From Lachnospiraceae bacterium (GTDB taxonomy: Bacteria > Bacillota > Clostridia > Lachnospirales > Lachnospiraceae): 32,504 nt of DNA. The stretch covers positions 1 to 32,504 of the forward strand of contig CAJSZQ010000039.1 in assembly GCA_910574185.1 (NCBI GenBank), in the 5' to 3' direction. Position 1 is the first letter of the stretch. The number at the start of each line of letters is the position of its first letter. The notes under the pieces are model-generated. The model saw nothing but the letters and a program-made list of their open reading frames with translations, did no database searches and had not been told where the DNA came from. Of this stretch, positions 23,079 through 32,475 are shown piece after piece. A program made the translations under genes and the position numbers.

Positions 23079-23714
23079 ATGAGATATCTTACATTTGCCC
23101 TTGGAAAAGGGCGTCTGGCGGAGCAGACGCTGGACTTGCTGGAACAGATTGGAATTACCTGCGAAGAAATGAGAGATAAGAGCTCCAGGAAGCTGATTTT
23201 TGTGAATGAAGAGCTGAAACTTCGGTTTTTCCTTTCCAAAGGACCGGATGTGCCAACTTATGTGGAATACGGAGCCGCCGATATCGGCGTGGCAGGACGG
23301 GATACTATTCTGGAAGAGGGGCGTAAGGTTCATGAGGTTTTAGACTTGGGATACGGGAGATGCCGGATGTGTATCTGCGGACCAAGAGGGGCCGGCGAAT
23401 ATTTGAAACATCACGAGCTGATTCGGGTGGCAACCAAATATCCCAATATTGCGAAGGATTACTTCTATAATATAAAGCATCAGACGGTAGAGATTATTAA
23501 GCTGAACGGCTCTATTGAGCTTGCGCCGATTGTAGGCTTGTCGGAAGTAATCTGCGATATTGTAGAGACTGGGTCCACACTGAGGGAGAACGGGCTGTCT
23601 GTGCTGGAGGAAGTATGTCCTCTGTCGGCGAGAATGATTGTAAATCCGGTAAGTATGCGTATGGAAAGCGAACGGATTAAAGATTTGATTCAGCGGCTGA
23701 GAGTTGTAATCTGA
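23079..23714 (+). CDS. hisG: ATP phosphoribosyltransferase, short form
   Basis: 211 aa, the HisZ-dependent short form lacking the C-terminal regulatory domain. Characteristic segments: FALGKGRLAEQTLDLLE, YGAADIGVAGRDT, and the PRPP-binding SEVICDIVETGSTLRENGL. It joins ATP and PRPP to phosphoribosyl-ATP. Follows hisZ by 20 bp. Confidence 0.95.
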   Translation: MRYLTFALGKGRLAEQTLDLLEQIGITCEEMRDKSSRKLIFVNEELKLRFFLSKGPDVPTYVEYGAADIGVAGRDTILEEGRKVHEVLDLGYGRCRMCICGPRGAGEYLKHHELIRVATKYPNIAKDYFYNIKHQTVEIIKLNGSIELAPIVGLSEVICDIVETGSTLRENGLSVLEEVCPLSARMIVNPVSMRMESERIKDLIQRLRVVI

Positions 23715-23727
23715 AAAGGGAAGTGTA

Positions 23728-25020
23728 ATGATGAGAATAAAAAAGCTGGATAAAAACACAAGAGAGAATCTTCTGGAGAATTTGCTGAAACGAAGTCCGG
23801 AAAACTACGGGGAGTATGAAGATATTGTTGCAGAGATTCTGACAAAGGTAAAAACAGAAAAAGACAAAGCATTATTTGAATATACCGCCCAATTTGACCA
23901 TGCGGAAATTGATGCGCAGAATATACGGGTGACGGAAGAGGAAATGAAAGAAGCGTATGAGGAAGCCGGAGAGGAATTGGTGCGTATTATCCGAAGAGCG
24001 CTTGACAATATTCGCAAGTTTCATGAGAAGCAGAGGCAGTATAGTTGGTTTGACAGTAAGCCGGACGGGACAATTCTGGGACAGAAGGTAACCGCTCTTC
24101 ACCGGGCGGGGGTTTATGTGCCGGGAGGAAAAGCGGCGTATCCTTCTTCTGTTCTGATGAATATTGTGCCGGCGAAAGTGGCCGGTGTGGAGGAGATTAT
24201 TATGGTGACGCCTCCGGGAAGGGATGGGAAGATTAATCCACATACCCTGGTTGCAGCCAATGAGGCGGGGGCAGACGTCATCTACAAGGCAGGCGGCGCT
24301 CAGGCTGTGGGCGCGCTGGCCTACGGTACGGAGAGTATTCCGAAGGTAGATAAGATTGTAGGGCCCGGCAATATTTTTGTGGCGCTGGCAAAAAGGGCGG
24401 TTTATGGACATGTGAGCATTGACGCTATCGCAGGTCCCAGTGAGATAATGGTAATTGCAGACGAGACGGCCAATCCCAGATACGTGGCGGCGGATCTTCT
24501 GTCGCAGGCGGAACACGACGAGCTGGCATCGGCAATCCTGGTGACTACCAGCGAAGCGCTTGCCAGAGCGGTATCGGAACAGGTAGAGGACTTCTTACAG
24601 GAACTTTCAAGAGCGGAGATTATACGGAAATCTCTGGATAATTATGGTTATATCCTAATTGCTGATACGATGGAAGAGGCGATTGATATCGCCAACGAGA
24701 TTGCTTCGGAGCATTTGGAAATTATGACGAAGAATCCTTATGATACGATGACCAGAATCCGGAATGCAGGCGCAATCTTTATCGGAGAATATGCAAGCGA
24801 ACCTTTGGGAGATTATTTTGCAGGGCCGAATCATGTACTGCCAACCAACGGCACCGCGAAATTCTTCTCGCCGCTGTCTGTGGATGATTTTATAAAAAAA
24901 TCAAGTATTGTCGGTTATTCCAGAGAGGCGCTTTTGGAAATACATAAAGATATAGAAGCATTTGCAGAGGCAGAGCATCTGACGGCTCATGCCAATTCTG
25001 TGAGAGTCAGATTTGAGTAA
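23728..25020 (+). CDS. hisD: Histidinol dehydrogenase
   Basis: 430 aa, full length. Zinc and catalytic residues are in SQAEHDELAS (Gln, His), the IASEHLEIM pair (Glu-His) and the terminal HLTAHANSVRVR His; GPGNIFVALAKRAVYG is the family signature. It oxidises histidinol to histidine in two NAD-dependent steps. Two ATGs stand in tandem at 23728 and 23731; either serves. Follows hisG by 13 bp. Confidence 0.95.
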   Translation: MMRIKKLDKNTRENLLENLLKRSPENYGEYEDIVAEILTKVKTEKDKALFEYTAQFDHAEIDAQNIRVTEEEMKEAYEEAGEELVRIIRRALDNIRKFHEKQRQYSWFDSKPDGTILGQKVTALHRAGVYVPGGKAAYPSSVLMNIVPAKVAGVEEIIMVTPPGRDGKINPHTLVAANEAGADVIYKAGGAQAVGALAYGTESIPKVDKIVGPGNIFVALAKRAVYGHVSIDAIAGPSEIMVIADETANPRYVAADLLSQAEHDELASAILVTTSEALARAVSEQVEDFLQELSRAEIIRKSLDNYGYILIADTMEEAIDIANEIASEHLEIMTKNPYDTMTRIRNAGAIFIGEYASEPLGDYFAGPNHVLPTNGTAKFFSPLSVDDFIKKSSIVGYSREALLEIHKDIEAFAEAEHLTAHANSVRVRFE

Positions 25021-25090
25021 CAAGTACAGCGTTCATCGTTAATTCGGTTAATCTGTACAAGATATATCATACGGTAAGGGAGGGATACCG

Positions 25091-25693
25091 GTGGACAGGA
25101 CAGCGTCCTTAAGACGTACAACAAAGGAAACGGATATTTCCGTAACAATCAATCTGGATGGACAGGGAAACAGTGAGATTCATACCGGAATCGGATTTTT
25201 TGACCATATGTTGAATGGTTTCGCCCGTCATGGTCTGTTTGATTTAAAAGTAGAGGCAGAAGGAGATTTGTGTGTAGACTGTCATCATACCATTGAAGAC
25301 ACAGGCATCGTACTTGGGACCGCGCTTGGTAAGGCGTTGGGGGACAAGGCGGGAATTAAGCGTTATGGAAGTTTTCTGCTCCCCATGGATGAAACTTTGG
25401 CGCTGTGCGCCATTGATTTGTCCGGCAGGCCTTATCTGAATTATCAGGCGGAATTTACCTGCGAGAAGCTGGGAGAGATGGATACAGAGATGATAAAAGA
25501 ATTTTTCTATGCCGTATCCTACAGCGCCGCTATGAATCTGCATTTAAAGATTATGGATGCAGGAAATAATCATCATATGGCGGAAGCGTTATTTAAGGCA
25601 TTTGGAAAAGCATTGGACATTGCAACATCAGAGGAACCTAGAATGAAAGAAGCGTGGACCACCAAGGGAACGCTGCAGAGGACGGAGACATGA
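25091..25693 (+). CDS. hisB: Imidazoleglycerol-phosphate dehydratase
   Basis: 200 aa, monofunctional HisB. Metal-binding motifs [22 protein letters not shown] and [14 protein letters not shown] are intact. It dehydrates imidazole glycerol phosphate. The start is GTG, 6 nt after GGGAGGG. Its TGA overlaps the next gene's ATG, indicating coupling. Confidence 0.95.
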   Translation: MDRTASLRRTTKETDISVTINLDGQGNSEIHTGIGFFDHMLNGFARHGLFDLKVEAEGDLCVDCHHTIEDTGIVLGTALGKALGDKAGIKRYGSFLLPMDETLALCAIDLSGRPYLNYQAEFTCEKLGEMDTEMIKEFFYAVSYSAAMNLHLKIMDAGNNHHMAEALFKAFGKALDIATSEEPRMKEAWTTKGTLQRTET

Positions 25694-26973
25694 TTTATAA
25701 GAGAGTAATTCCATGTATATTCATTGATTCAGGGAAGGCGGTAAAATGGTTTGATGATAAAACAGTACTTACAAAGGATGTGATTTCCCTTGCAAGATAC
25801 TACAGCGAACATGGGGCGGACGAGCTGCTGGTTTTTGATTTGTCGGATACGGATGAGGAACATGACGAGGCTATTGTGCTGATGAAGAAGATTAACCGGG
25901 TAATCCGAATTCCTATGATTGCCGGCGGCAATATCAGACGTCAGGAGGATGTAAAGAAGATTCTGTATACAGGAGCCAAACGGGTATTAATTAATTTCTC
26001 AAAAAGAAACAGTGTGGAGATGATGGAGGAGGCGGCTCTTCGGTTTGGCAAAGAAAAGATTGCGGTTTCGCTGAATGATTTTGATTCTCTGTTTAAGCAC
26101 CAGCATTCCATCAATGACAACTGCAGCGAAATTGTATTTATGCACCGGCTGGATTTGGATTCCGTTATGAATACGACGGAGCTCCCCAGTGTGATTGTAA
26201 CGGATACGATGGAAGAAACGGAGTTATTTAAGATTCTGAAATGTCCGGGAGTCAGAGGAGTATCCGGGAAGTACGTAAGCCGAACGGATATGGACTTTAC
26301 GAAATTCAAAGAGAAGTGCGAACAGGAGGAGATTGCCATGACCTCCTTTGAGAGCATGATGGAGTTTTCTGAATTTAAGTTAAATGCCGACGGTCTGATT
26401 CCGGTTATTGTACAGAATTTTAAGACCCAGGAAGTTCTTATGATGGCATACATGAATAAAGAGGCGTTTTATTCGACGATTAAGACCGGGAAAATGACCT
26501 ATTACAGCCGCAGCAGAAAGTGTCAGTGGGTAAAAGGGGAAACCAGCGGCCATTTCCAGTACGTAAAATCCCTTACGATAGACTGTGATAAGGATACGCT
26601 GCTTGCTAAAGTAGAGCAGATAGGAGCCGCCTGTCATACAGGAAATGAGACCTGCTTTTTTCAGCCGATTGTGGGAACAGATTTTGACGAGACGAATCCT
26701 CTTCGGGTGTTTGAGTCGGTTTATGAGACGATTGAAGACCGCAGGATAAATCCAAGGGAAGGTTCTTATACCAATTATCTGTTTGACAAGGGAATCGATA
26801 AGATTTTAAAGAAAGTGGGGGAAGAGGCGACAGAGATTATTATCGCAGCTAAGAACCCGAATCCGGAAGAGATTAAGTATGAGATGGCAGATTTTCTGTA
26901 CCATGCCATGGTGCTCATGGTTGAGCGGGGAGTGGACTGGAAAGATATCATCAGAGAGCTTGCGGATAGATAG
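25690..26973 (+). CDS. hisIE: HisIE with an N-terminal degenerate HisF-like barrel domain
   Basis: 427 aa with three domains. Residues 232-335 are phosphoribosyl-AMP cyclohydrolase (HisI): IDCDKD, ACHTG and TCFF supply the zinc cysteines and aspartates. Residues 355-427 are phosphoribosyl-ATP pyrophosphohydrolase (HisE): [14 protein letters not shown] and [12 protein letters not shown]. Residues 1-220 resemble HisF/HisA ([33 protein letters not shown]), but the catalytic Asp11 of HisF is Phe11 and the position of Asp130 is Asn129, and the second half of the barrel is shortened. The barrel is thus probably not an active cyclase and may be structural or regulatory. The start overlaps the hisB stop; an in-frame ATG at 25654 lies inside hisB. 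Confidence 0.9.
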   Translation: MIYKRVIPCIFIDSGKAVKWFDDKTVLTKDVISLARYYSEHGADELLVFDLSDTDEEHDEAIVLMKKINRVIRIPMIAGGNIRRQEDVKKILYTGAKRVLINFSKRNSVEMMEEAALRFGKEKIAVSLNDFDSLFKHQHSINDNCSEIVFMHRLDLDSVMNTTELPSVIVTDTMEETELFKILKCPGVRGVSGKYVSRTDMDFTKFKEKCEQEEIAMTSFESMMEFSEFKLNADGLIPVIVQNFKTQEVLMMAYMNKEAFYSTIKTGKMTYYSRSRKCQWVKGETSGHFQYVKSLTIDCDKDTLLAKVEQIGAACHTGNETCFFQPIVGTDFDETNPLRVFESVYETIEDRRINPREGSYTNYLFDKGIDKILKKVGEEATEIIIAAKNPNPEEIKYEMADFLYHAMVLMVERGVDWKDIIRELADR

Positions 26974-27043
26974 AAGGAATATATGGGTAAGTTCCGACAT
27001 AGATTAGTAATACAAGGGTAGATATTACAGGAGGGGCATATCC

Positions 27044-27340
27044 GTGAATCAGTCTGAGAAGAGAAGGAAAGAATTGTTAGAATCCACCAGGGCGCTTTAC
27101 AGAGACAGCCGTATTCCGCCGGCGGTGCATCCCAGATATGGCAATGTTTATTCTGATTTATACGGGGAGGAAGCGCCGGCGGGAAGTCTGGGGTTACGTG
27201 TGGTGTTGTGCTGTATCCTGTTTGCGGCGTTTGTAATGATGGATTATAAAGACGTAAAGATTGCTCAGGTAAGCAGTCAGATGGTAACACAGACGATTGA
27301 GTCGGATTCCGACCTTGCAGAAGTGTGGAAGGACTTATAA
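27044..27340 (+). CDS. Small single-pass membrane protein of unknown function
   Basis: 98 aa. A basic, hydrophilic N-terminal half (MNQSEKRRKELLESTRALYRDSR) is followed by one membrane segment at about residues 49-66 and a short acidic tail. No family recognised. The start is GTG after AGGAGGGG. It lies 70 bp after hisIE and 75 bp before a lipoprotein gene, so it may be co-transcribed with either. Confidence 0.72.
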   Translation: MNQSEKRRKELLESTRALYRDSRIPPAVHPRYGNVYSDLYGEEAPAGSLGLRVVLCCILFAAFVMMDYKDVKIAQVSSQMVTQTIESDSDLAEVWKDL

Positions 27341-27415
27341 AAACGATTTTTTTACGTCGACGGGAAGTGTAAAAAAGAGCAGAAAAGCATAAAAAGAGAA
27401 AATGAGGTTAGACCA

Positions 27416-28510
27416 ATGAAAAAGAGAGGATTAAGCCTGTTGTTCTGCATGATGTTGATTGCTGCAGTGTTTGCGGGCGGATGTGAGAAGAAGGAAACTG
27501 CAGATGATTATCTTGGACGGCAGATTACCAAGGCAAAGGAATCAGAAGGAGAATTGTTAAAGGTTCTTGAGGATGGGATTGTTAAGGTGAAGGACAAGGA
27601 GTCCTTTGTGATTGATTTCCCGGAGGATTTAAAAGAACCCTATGAGGCGTTTCTCCAGAAGGCTCTCAAACAGGTGCAGTTTGAACTGAATAAGGCTGAT
27701 AAGGAATCTGAGGACACCTATCTGGTAAGGGTGGCTTATGAGCCGTTGGATATTGCTTCTGTGACAGAGGCAATGAATGAAGAATATGCGAAGAATATTG
27801 CTTCCACAAATTTGACTACAGAAGTTCAATCGTTGATTGAGAAGGATATGGAGCTGTTAGAATCTGCCGAGAAACAGCAGAAGAAAACCGAAACGATTCA
27901 AGTGAAAAAATCAGGCGACGGCTTCTCTATCAAAGAAGAGGATGTGAAAAAGCTCCTTGAATCAGCGCTTCCTGGATATATGGCGCCTTATACGGCTGTT
28001 GCCGACGTATTTGACATGCGCGATTTTATACAGGCCTATTTAGACGCCAGTTTAAAGGGAGAGACGGAGCGCTATCAGCTGCATACCGGCATGACGAAAG
28101 AGGAAGCGACGGCATGGTACGAGGAGTCTTTTAAGAATTTTGAGATGGATGGTTTTTCGGAAGAGCAGAGCAAGCGATTTGTGAATGCCATGAAAGGAAT
28201 CTTTAAGAATTGCAAATACTCAGTGGGTATCACCAAAAGGAATACCATGACAGAATATGTATTTGATTTGACAACAACGCCGAATACCAGTGTATTAAGC
28301 GCGACGGAAGAGCTGAACGCCGGGGTTTACTACAGTCAGGATGCGGTGAATGCGGCTTGTCTGGATATCTATGACAAATACGCGGCCGAATCGACCTATG
28401 GGGAAGAAAAAATCGTTACGGTAACCTGGAACGCGTTTAGTTTGATGAATGATCAGATGGAGGACGCGGAATATAATAAGCTGATGGATGCTGTTATTCC
28501 GGTTGAGTAG
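27416..28510 (+). CDS. Secreted lipoprotein of unknown function
   Basis: 364 aa. A lipoprotein signal peptide with lipobox FAGGC (Cys23) follows a KKRG start. The mature protein is charged and largely helical, with a Lys/Glu-rich linker around 140-170 and segments such as TGMTKEEATAWYEESFKNF; it resembles the DUF5105-like lipoproteins of Clostridia in general layout, but I cannot confirm the family. It should sit on the outer face of the membrane. The preceding small membrane protein may be a partner. A strong terminator follows at 28564. Confidence 0.78.
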   Translation: MKKRGLSLLFCMMLIAAVFAGGCEKKETADDYLGRQITKAKESEGELLKVLEDGIVKVKDKESFVIDFPEDLKEPYEAFLQKALKQVQFELNKADKESEDTYLVRVAYEPLDIASVTEAMNEEYAKNIASTNLTTEVQSLIEKDMELLESAEKQQKKTETIQVKKSGDGFSIKEEDVKKLLESALPGYMAPYTAVADVFDMRDFIQAYLDASLKGETERYQLHTGMTKEEATAWYEESFKNFEMDGFSEEQSKRFVNAMKGIFKNCKYSVGITKRNTMTEYVFDLTTTPNTSVLSATEELNAGVYYSQDAVNAACLDIYDKYAAESTYGEEKIVTVTWNAFSLMNDQMEDAEYNKLMDAVIPVE

Positions 28511-28563
28511 TTTATACAATTTTGAAAAGGCTAAAAAACTCAAAAACTTTAAAAAATCGCAAT

Positions 28564-28596
28564 AAAAATACCCGGAGAAAAACTCCGGGTATTTTT
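28564..28596. terminator. Bidirectional terminator between convergent genes
   Basis: A 14-bp perfect stem AAAAATACCCGGAG/CTCCGGGTATTTTT with a 5-nt loop. It has A-tract and T-tract on both sides, so it serves the lipoprotein gene and the chemotaxis receptor gene. Confidence 0.92.
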
Positions 28597-28628
28597 ATGC
28601 TTATTTTTAAGGAGCGGGGACAAGCCTG

Positions 28629-30335
28629 CTAACGTCTGTTCATGCCCTCTTTTAATTTAAATCTTCCAACGAGACTCTTCATAATCTGTGACTGGCTGGA
28701 CAATTCTTCACTTGCAGCGGCGCTTTCCTCAGCGGTTGCAGAGTTGGTCTGCACAACGCTTGAGATTTGGTCGATTCCCATAGTAATCTGGGAGATAGCG
28801 GAAGCCTGATTACTGCTGGCTTCTGAAATCTGTCCGATAATATTCGTCATCTCATTTACATCGTCAACAGCCTGAAGCAGAGACTGCGCGGTCTCATCGG
28901 CAATTTGCGTACCGTTTTCTACTGCCTTCAGGGAATTTTCAATTAATACAGATGTATTCTTGGAAGCCTCTGCACTCTTACTTGCTAAATTACGAACTTC
29001 ATCTGCAACTACGGCAAAGCCTTTACCCGCGGTTCCTGCGCGGGCGGCTTCTACAGCGGCGTTAAGGGCAAGAATATTAGTCTGGAATGCAATATCTTCA
29101 ATTGTTTTAATAATTTTGCCGATTTCGCTGGAGCAGTTGCTGATATCGCTCATTGCTTGTATCATCTGCTGCATTTTCTCATTACTGGTGTTCATCTCTG
29201 TGCTGACAGTACCGGCCATTGTATTGGCTTGTTTTGCGCTGTCTGCATTCTGATTGACCTTATCGGAGATTTCATTAATCGTAGCGGCAAGCTCCTGTAC
29301 GGAACTGGCTTGTTCGGTTGCTCCCTGAGAAAGCGCCTGAGCGCCGTTGGATACCTGTTCAGATCCGTTAGCAACCTGTGCTGAACTTTGGCTAATCTGA
29401 ATCATGGTGTCATTTAACTTTTCTGCAATGCCGCGGAAGGAAACCAGAAGCGGATAAAAGCCGCCGGTATATTCATCCTCACAAATGGAATCGACGGTAA
29501 AATCTCCGGCAGCCATTTTGGCAAGGAATTTATTCTCATCGTCAATGATAATCTGAAGCTTACGGATTAAATTCCGCATCTGTGTGGACAAAACGCCCAG
29601 CTCATCTTTGGAGGTGTAGGAAATCTCCACATTCAAATCACCTTCAGCCATTCTGGTAGCAGCCTGTTCAATTTCGGAAATCGGAAATTTAATGAGGCGA
29701 ATGACTACAAAAGAGAAAAAGACGCCAATCAATATAATAGCGATAATAACTGCCGCCATAAGGAAGATTGCGCTTCGATAAAGGGAATCGCTTTCGTCTG
29801 TCGCGGCATTGCTTCCTTCGGTATTGTAGGCGATAATGTCATTGAATGCGCTGTTTAAGGAATTGTATAGTTCCACACATTTGCCTTCCAGAATAGCCCG
29901 GGCTTCTTCCTCGCGGCCTTCTTTTGCCAATGCTATCATATCTTCATCTGCCTCATTGTACTGTAACCACAGATTCATTGAAGTATCATAGAAACTTCTT
30001 TCTTCCTCGTCGATTAATCCCTCGTAGGTAGCTAAGAGTTCATTCATCTCTTCTTTTTCTTTTTGAAGGAACTGCAGGCTGGATTCTTCGACTTCATCAG
30101 AGAGCGCGGTAAGATATCCCAATTCATTGAGGCGGATATTTGATAGGGTGTTGCTCATGTCTCTAGCTGTGTCTATACTGGGAAGCCAGCTTTTTGAGAT
30201 ATCGTTCGTCATGTCATTGAGCCGTCCCATTTGGAAAAAGGACATGCCTCCGATGATGAGCATACCAATCAGCGCAACTCCAATAAGAATATAAAGTTTT
30301 AGTCTGATTCTTAGATTTCGTATGTAGTTTATCAT
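28629..30335 (-). CDS. Methyl-accepting chemotaxis protein
   Basis: 568 aa. Transmembrane helix 1 (about 13-34), an extracytoplasmic four-helix-bundle sensor (35-188), transmembrane helix 2 (189-212), HAMP (213-265), a second HAMP-like segment (about 262-310), then the signalling domain with the conserved hairpin tip ([20 protein letters not shown], followed by [14 protein letters not shown]). It should signal to CheA/CheW. The ligand is unknown. There is no C-terminal CheR-tethering pentapeptide. AAGGAG precedes the start. Presence implies a motile or formerly motile organism. Confidence 0.93.
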   Translation of the reverse strand: MINYIRNLRIRLKLYILIGVALIGMLIIGGMSFFQMGRLNDMTNDISKSWLPSIDTARDMSNTLSNIRLNELGYLTALSDEVEESSLQFLQKEKEEMNELLATYEGLIDEEERSFYDTSMNLWLQYNEADEDMIALAKEGREEEARAILEGKCVELYNSLNSAFNDIIAYNTEGSNAATDESDSLYRSAIFLMAAVIIAIILIGVFFSFVVIRLIKFPISEIEQAATRMAEGDLNVEISYTSKDELGVLSTQMRNLIRKLQIIIDDENKFLAKMAAGDFTVDSICEDEYTGGFYPLLVSFRGIAEKLNDTMIQISQSSAQVANGSEQVSNGAQALSQGATEQASSVQELAATINEISDKVNQNADSAKQANTMAGTVSTEMNTSNEKMQQMIQAMSDISNCSSEIGKIIKTIEDIAFQTNILALNAAVEAARAGTAGKGFAVVADEVRNLASKSAEASKNTSVLIENSLKAVENGTQIADETAQSLLQAVDDVNEMTNIIGQISEASSNQASAISQITMGIDQISSVVQTNSATAEESAAASEELSSQSQIMKSLVGRFKLKEGMNRR

Positions 30336-30433
30336 AGTCTAGGTCTCCTTTTTTTCTCGTCCGTTACGTTTTATTGTGTTGAATAATAAAATTATTTGAC
30401 ACAGATTTGCAGCGGCACAGCATTTCAGATTTT

Positions 30434-30458
30434 ATATCGACTTTTCTCTTTAGTTTGA
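30434..30458 (-). promoter_or_regulatory. Possible sigma-D (FliA-type) promoter of the chemotaxis receptor
   Basis: On the - strand GTCGATAT (30434-30441) matches 7 of 8 bases of the motility sigma factor -10 box GCCGATAT. A TCAA 13 bp upstream is a weak -35 with spacing about 2 bp short. The start codon is about 100 bp downstream. The rest of 30336-30544 is AT-rich with no gene. Confidence 0.35.
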
Positions 30459-30544
30459 TAAGTATGGTAAAATAAAAATAATGAAAAAGTAAGGACAAAA
30501 TATGTCGGCAGGTATAAGAATTGTTTTTCCTTCTTGATACAGGG

Positions 30545-30675
30545 GTAACAGTTCAGCCTTCCGGCTTCACTGTTACGGAATCCGCCCATTTTAAAGTTTG
30601 CCTACGGCAAAGGGGCGGATTCCCGGCTGCTCAGGTTCATTGGCTGCTAACTGCGCAGTTGCAGGCTGAACTGTT
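30545..30675 (-). repeat. 131-bp multi-hairpin element (type B, copy 2, inverted)
   Basis: The inverse of 3930-4073. The mini hairpin is at 30545-30576; stem GGAATCCGCC/GGCGGATTCC follows; the AACTGCGCA stem has lost its loop and one arm, leaving the palindrome AACTGCGCAGTT. It abuts the next element directly. Confidence 0.8.
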
Positions 30676-30914
30676 GTTACTGCTTACACGTCGCCTGCCG
30701 GACGCGGGTTGAATCAGGAGCATGTCTCTAAGCAGACGGAGTAACATTCCATTGAACTATCAGCTCACGCAGACTAAGCCGCTCAGGAAAGCCTTCGCGT
30801 CTAAGCCTGCATAAGCTGTTATTTCAATTCCATGAAAAACACTCCTGAATTGTCTGCTTAGAGACATGCTCCTGATTCAACCCGCTGTTTACCAAATGAC
30901 CTGTGAACTGTTAC
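30676..30914 (-). repeat. 239-bp palindromic element (type C, copy 3, inverted)
   Basis: Same length as copies 1 and 2, in reverse orientation. Arms 30704-30737 and 30852-30885 are perfectly complementary over 34 bp; the variable arm pairs are TCTCTAAG/CTTAGAGA, a third pairing variant. No flanking direct repeat; the left border is the type B element. Confidence 0.85.
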
Positions 30915-30943
30915 GAACAGGGTTTAATATTATGCTGTAAGGG

Positions 30944-30972
30944 TTGTAAAACCTGAGAGTGTATATTATAAT
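30944..30972 (+). promoter_or_regulatory. Promoter of the ABM-like gene and WYL regulator
   Basis: TTGTAA (30944-30949), 17 bp, TATAAT (30967-30972). The leader to the ATG at 31076 is about 95 nt. Confidence 0.7.
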
Positions 30973-31075
30973 TTGTCTCAATGACAGTAGATTATTTCAA
31001 AAAAATAAAGAAATACGACGCTCTTATGTCACATTTCAGATGATAAAATGGAATGAAACAAAGGAGGACTTGGAT

Positions 31076-31423
31076 ATGCCATTTACGGAAATATGTATTT
31101 ATCAGGTCAAACCACAAAAGGTGGAAGAATTTGAAGCGCTGATGCTTGAAGCAAAAAGCTTTTTGGAAAAACAGGAGGGGCTGATTTCAATTCGGTTTAT
31201 CAAAAGAGGGTATCGTATAGACATGGAGCAGATTAAAGAGGGACTTCCGCCTCTTAAGATTACCCGTATTGTAAAAAGTGTTAAGTACATGCTATATTGG
31301 GAGTTTCATACGAAAGAAAAATATGGAGCGGCAGAAAAGAAACTTTACGACAGCTATTGGAAGTCTATTGAAAAGTGCTTGGCAGTTCCACATGACAAAT
31401 ATTTAGGAGAGGCGTTGTTTTGA
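31076..31423 (+). CDS. Small ABM-like (dimeric alpha-beta barrel) protein
   Basis: 115 aa. The pattern EICIYQVKPQKVEEFEALMLEAKSFLEKQEGLISIRFIKR is that of antibiotic-biosynthesis-monooxygenase/ferredoxin-like small proteins, which form dimeric barrels; function ranges from heme degradation to unknown. AAGGAGGA (31061-31068) fixes the ATG; an upstream in-frame ATG at 30959 lies inside the promoter spacer. The stop overlaps a short TTG reading frame, and a WYL regulator follows. The substrate is unknown. Confidence 0.75.
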   Translation: MPFTEICIYQVKPQKVEEFEALMLEAKSFLEKQEGLISIRFIKRGYRIDMEQIKEGLPPLKITRIVKSVKYMLYWEFHTKEKYGAAEKKLYDSYWKSIEKCLAVPHDKYLGEALF

Positions 31424-31479
31424 AGTTGGGATATTGCGGATTGAATTGCAGAGCATGTTCAATGAACAAAATAAAATGA
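31420..31479 (+). pseudogene. Apparent stub of a DUF3795-like (YCGLxCxxC) gene
   Basis: A 19-codon frame with TTG start overlapping the ABM-like stop and with AGGAG 10 nt upstream encodes LKLGYCGLNCRACSMNKIK. The YCGLNCxxC motif is the N-terminal hallmark of DUF3795 proteins, normally over 100 aa. The frame then stops, 4 bp before the WYL gene. It could be a deleted remnant or a short coupling peptide. Confidence 0.4.
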
Positions 31480-31483
31480 GTGT

Positions 31484-32389
31484 ATGCAGATAGACAGATT
31501 GATTCAAATTGTTTTTCTCTTACTAAGCTATGAGAATATAACGGCAAAACGACTGGCAGAAGAACTTTGTGTTTCTACCCGCACAATATACAGAGACATC
31601 AATGTACTTTCGATTGCGGGCATTCCAATTTTATCAAAAAAAGGATATAGGGGAGGGCTGTCTTTATTGCAGGGGTTCTCACTGGATAAGTCTTATTTTA
31701 CACTGGAGGAGCAAAGCAATATTGTACAGGCTCTGCAAATCCTGAAGTCGTCAAATTACCCTGATGCGGATAAAACATTAAGCAAGGTTGCCGGATTATT
31801 TAGTCACCATCTACAATCCGAATGGTTGGAAATTGATTTTTCATATTGGGGAAGTCCCGAAAAGGAGCGGAACAATATTACGGCTTTAGAGCGAGCAATC
31901 ATCAATAAATATGTGATTACATTCACTTATTTTAATACAGAGCTGACTATTACGAATCAAATCGTCGAGCCTCTGAAAATGATGTTTAAATCACACGCAT
32001 GGTATCTTATCGGCTATTCTCAGCAAAAGAATGATATTCGTACCTATAAGATGTCCCGGATAAGGGAACTTCAAATAACAGACCGGTTATTTGAACGTGA
32101 ATTGCCGGAAGGTTTTTCGATTACACCTGCCTACAAGGAAGAATACAATGCGCCAATATTTATATTGCATTTTTCAGAAAAGATAGCTTATAAAGTATAT
32201 GATGAATTTCAGGAGAAGTACATTAAAAAGCTAGACGACGGTACGCTGGAGGTAACGTTTAGATACCAGCTAAGTGACTGGACTTTCCTCTATCTACTGT
32301 CTTTTGGCGAGTATGTTGAAATAATTGAGCCTGTTGAAGCAAGAAATATTTTAAAGGAAAAGGTACAGAAGATACTCGCTATGTACTAG
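31484..32389 (+). CDS. WYL-domain transcriptional regulator (HTH_11, YafY-like)
   Basis: 301 aa. N-terminal winged helix (about 1-60; TAKRLAEELCVSTRTIYRDINVL), then a WYL domain (about 130-215; SHAWYLIGYSQQKNDIRTYKMSRI) and a WCX-like C-terminal domain. Such proteins act as DNA-binding regulators responding to a ligand or nucleic acid bound by the WYL domain. The ribosome binding site is poor, consistent with coupling to the frames upstream. Most likely it controls its own operon or neighbours. The bases here are more AT-rich than in the centre of the window. Confidence 0.87.
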   Translation: MQIDRLIQIVFLLLSYENITAKRLAEELCVSTRTIYRDINVLSIAGIPILSKKGYRGGLSLLQGFSLDKSYFTLEEQSNIVQALQILKSSNYPDADKTLSKVAGLFSHHLQSEWLEIDFSYWGSPEKERNNITALERAIINKYVITFTYFNTELTITNQIVEPLKMMFKSHAWYLIGYSQQKNDIRTYKMSRIRELQITDRLFERELPEGFSITPAYKEEYNAPIFILHFSEKIAYKVYDEFQEKYIKKLDDGTLEVTFRYQLSDWTFLYLLSFGEYVEIIEPVEARNILKEKVQKILAMY

Positions 32390-32475
32390 TGTGCTGACCG
32401 CATTATATTTAAATTAATTTTACTGCCATTATTTACCGCCTTATGATATACTAAAAAGAAATGGCGGTGGATGGT

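Noticed and set aside
25021..25090. The GTACAG/CTGTAC pair between hisD and hisB as a regulatory hairpin
   Set aside because: A 6-bp stem with a 23-nt loop is within chance and has no further support.
30521..30712. A 63-codon + strand frame upstream of the ABM-like gene
   Set aside because: It is mostly the translated type B repeat.
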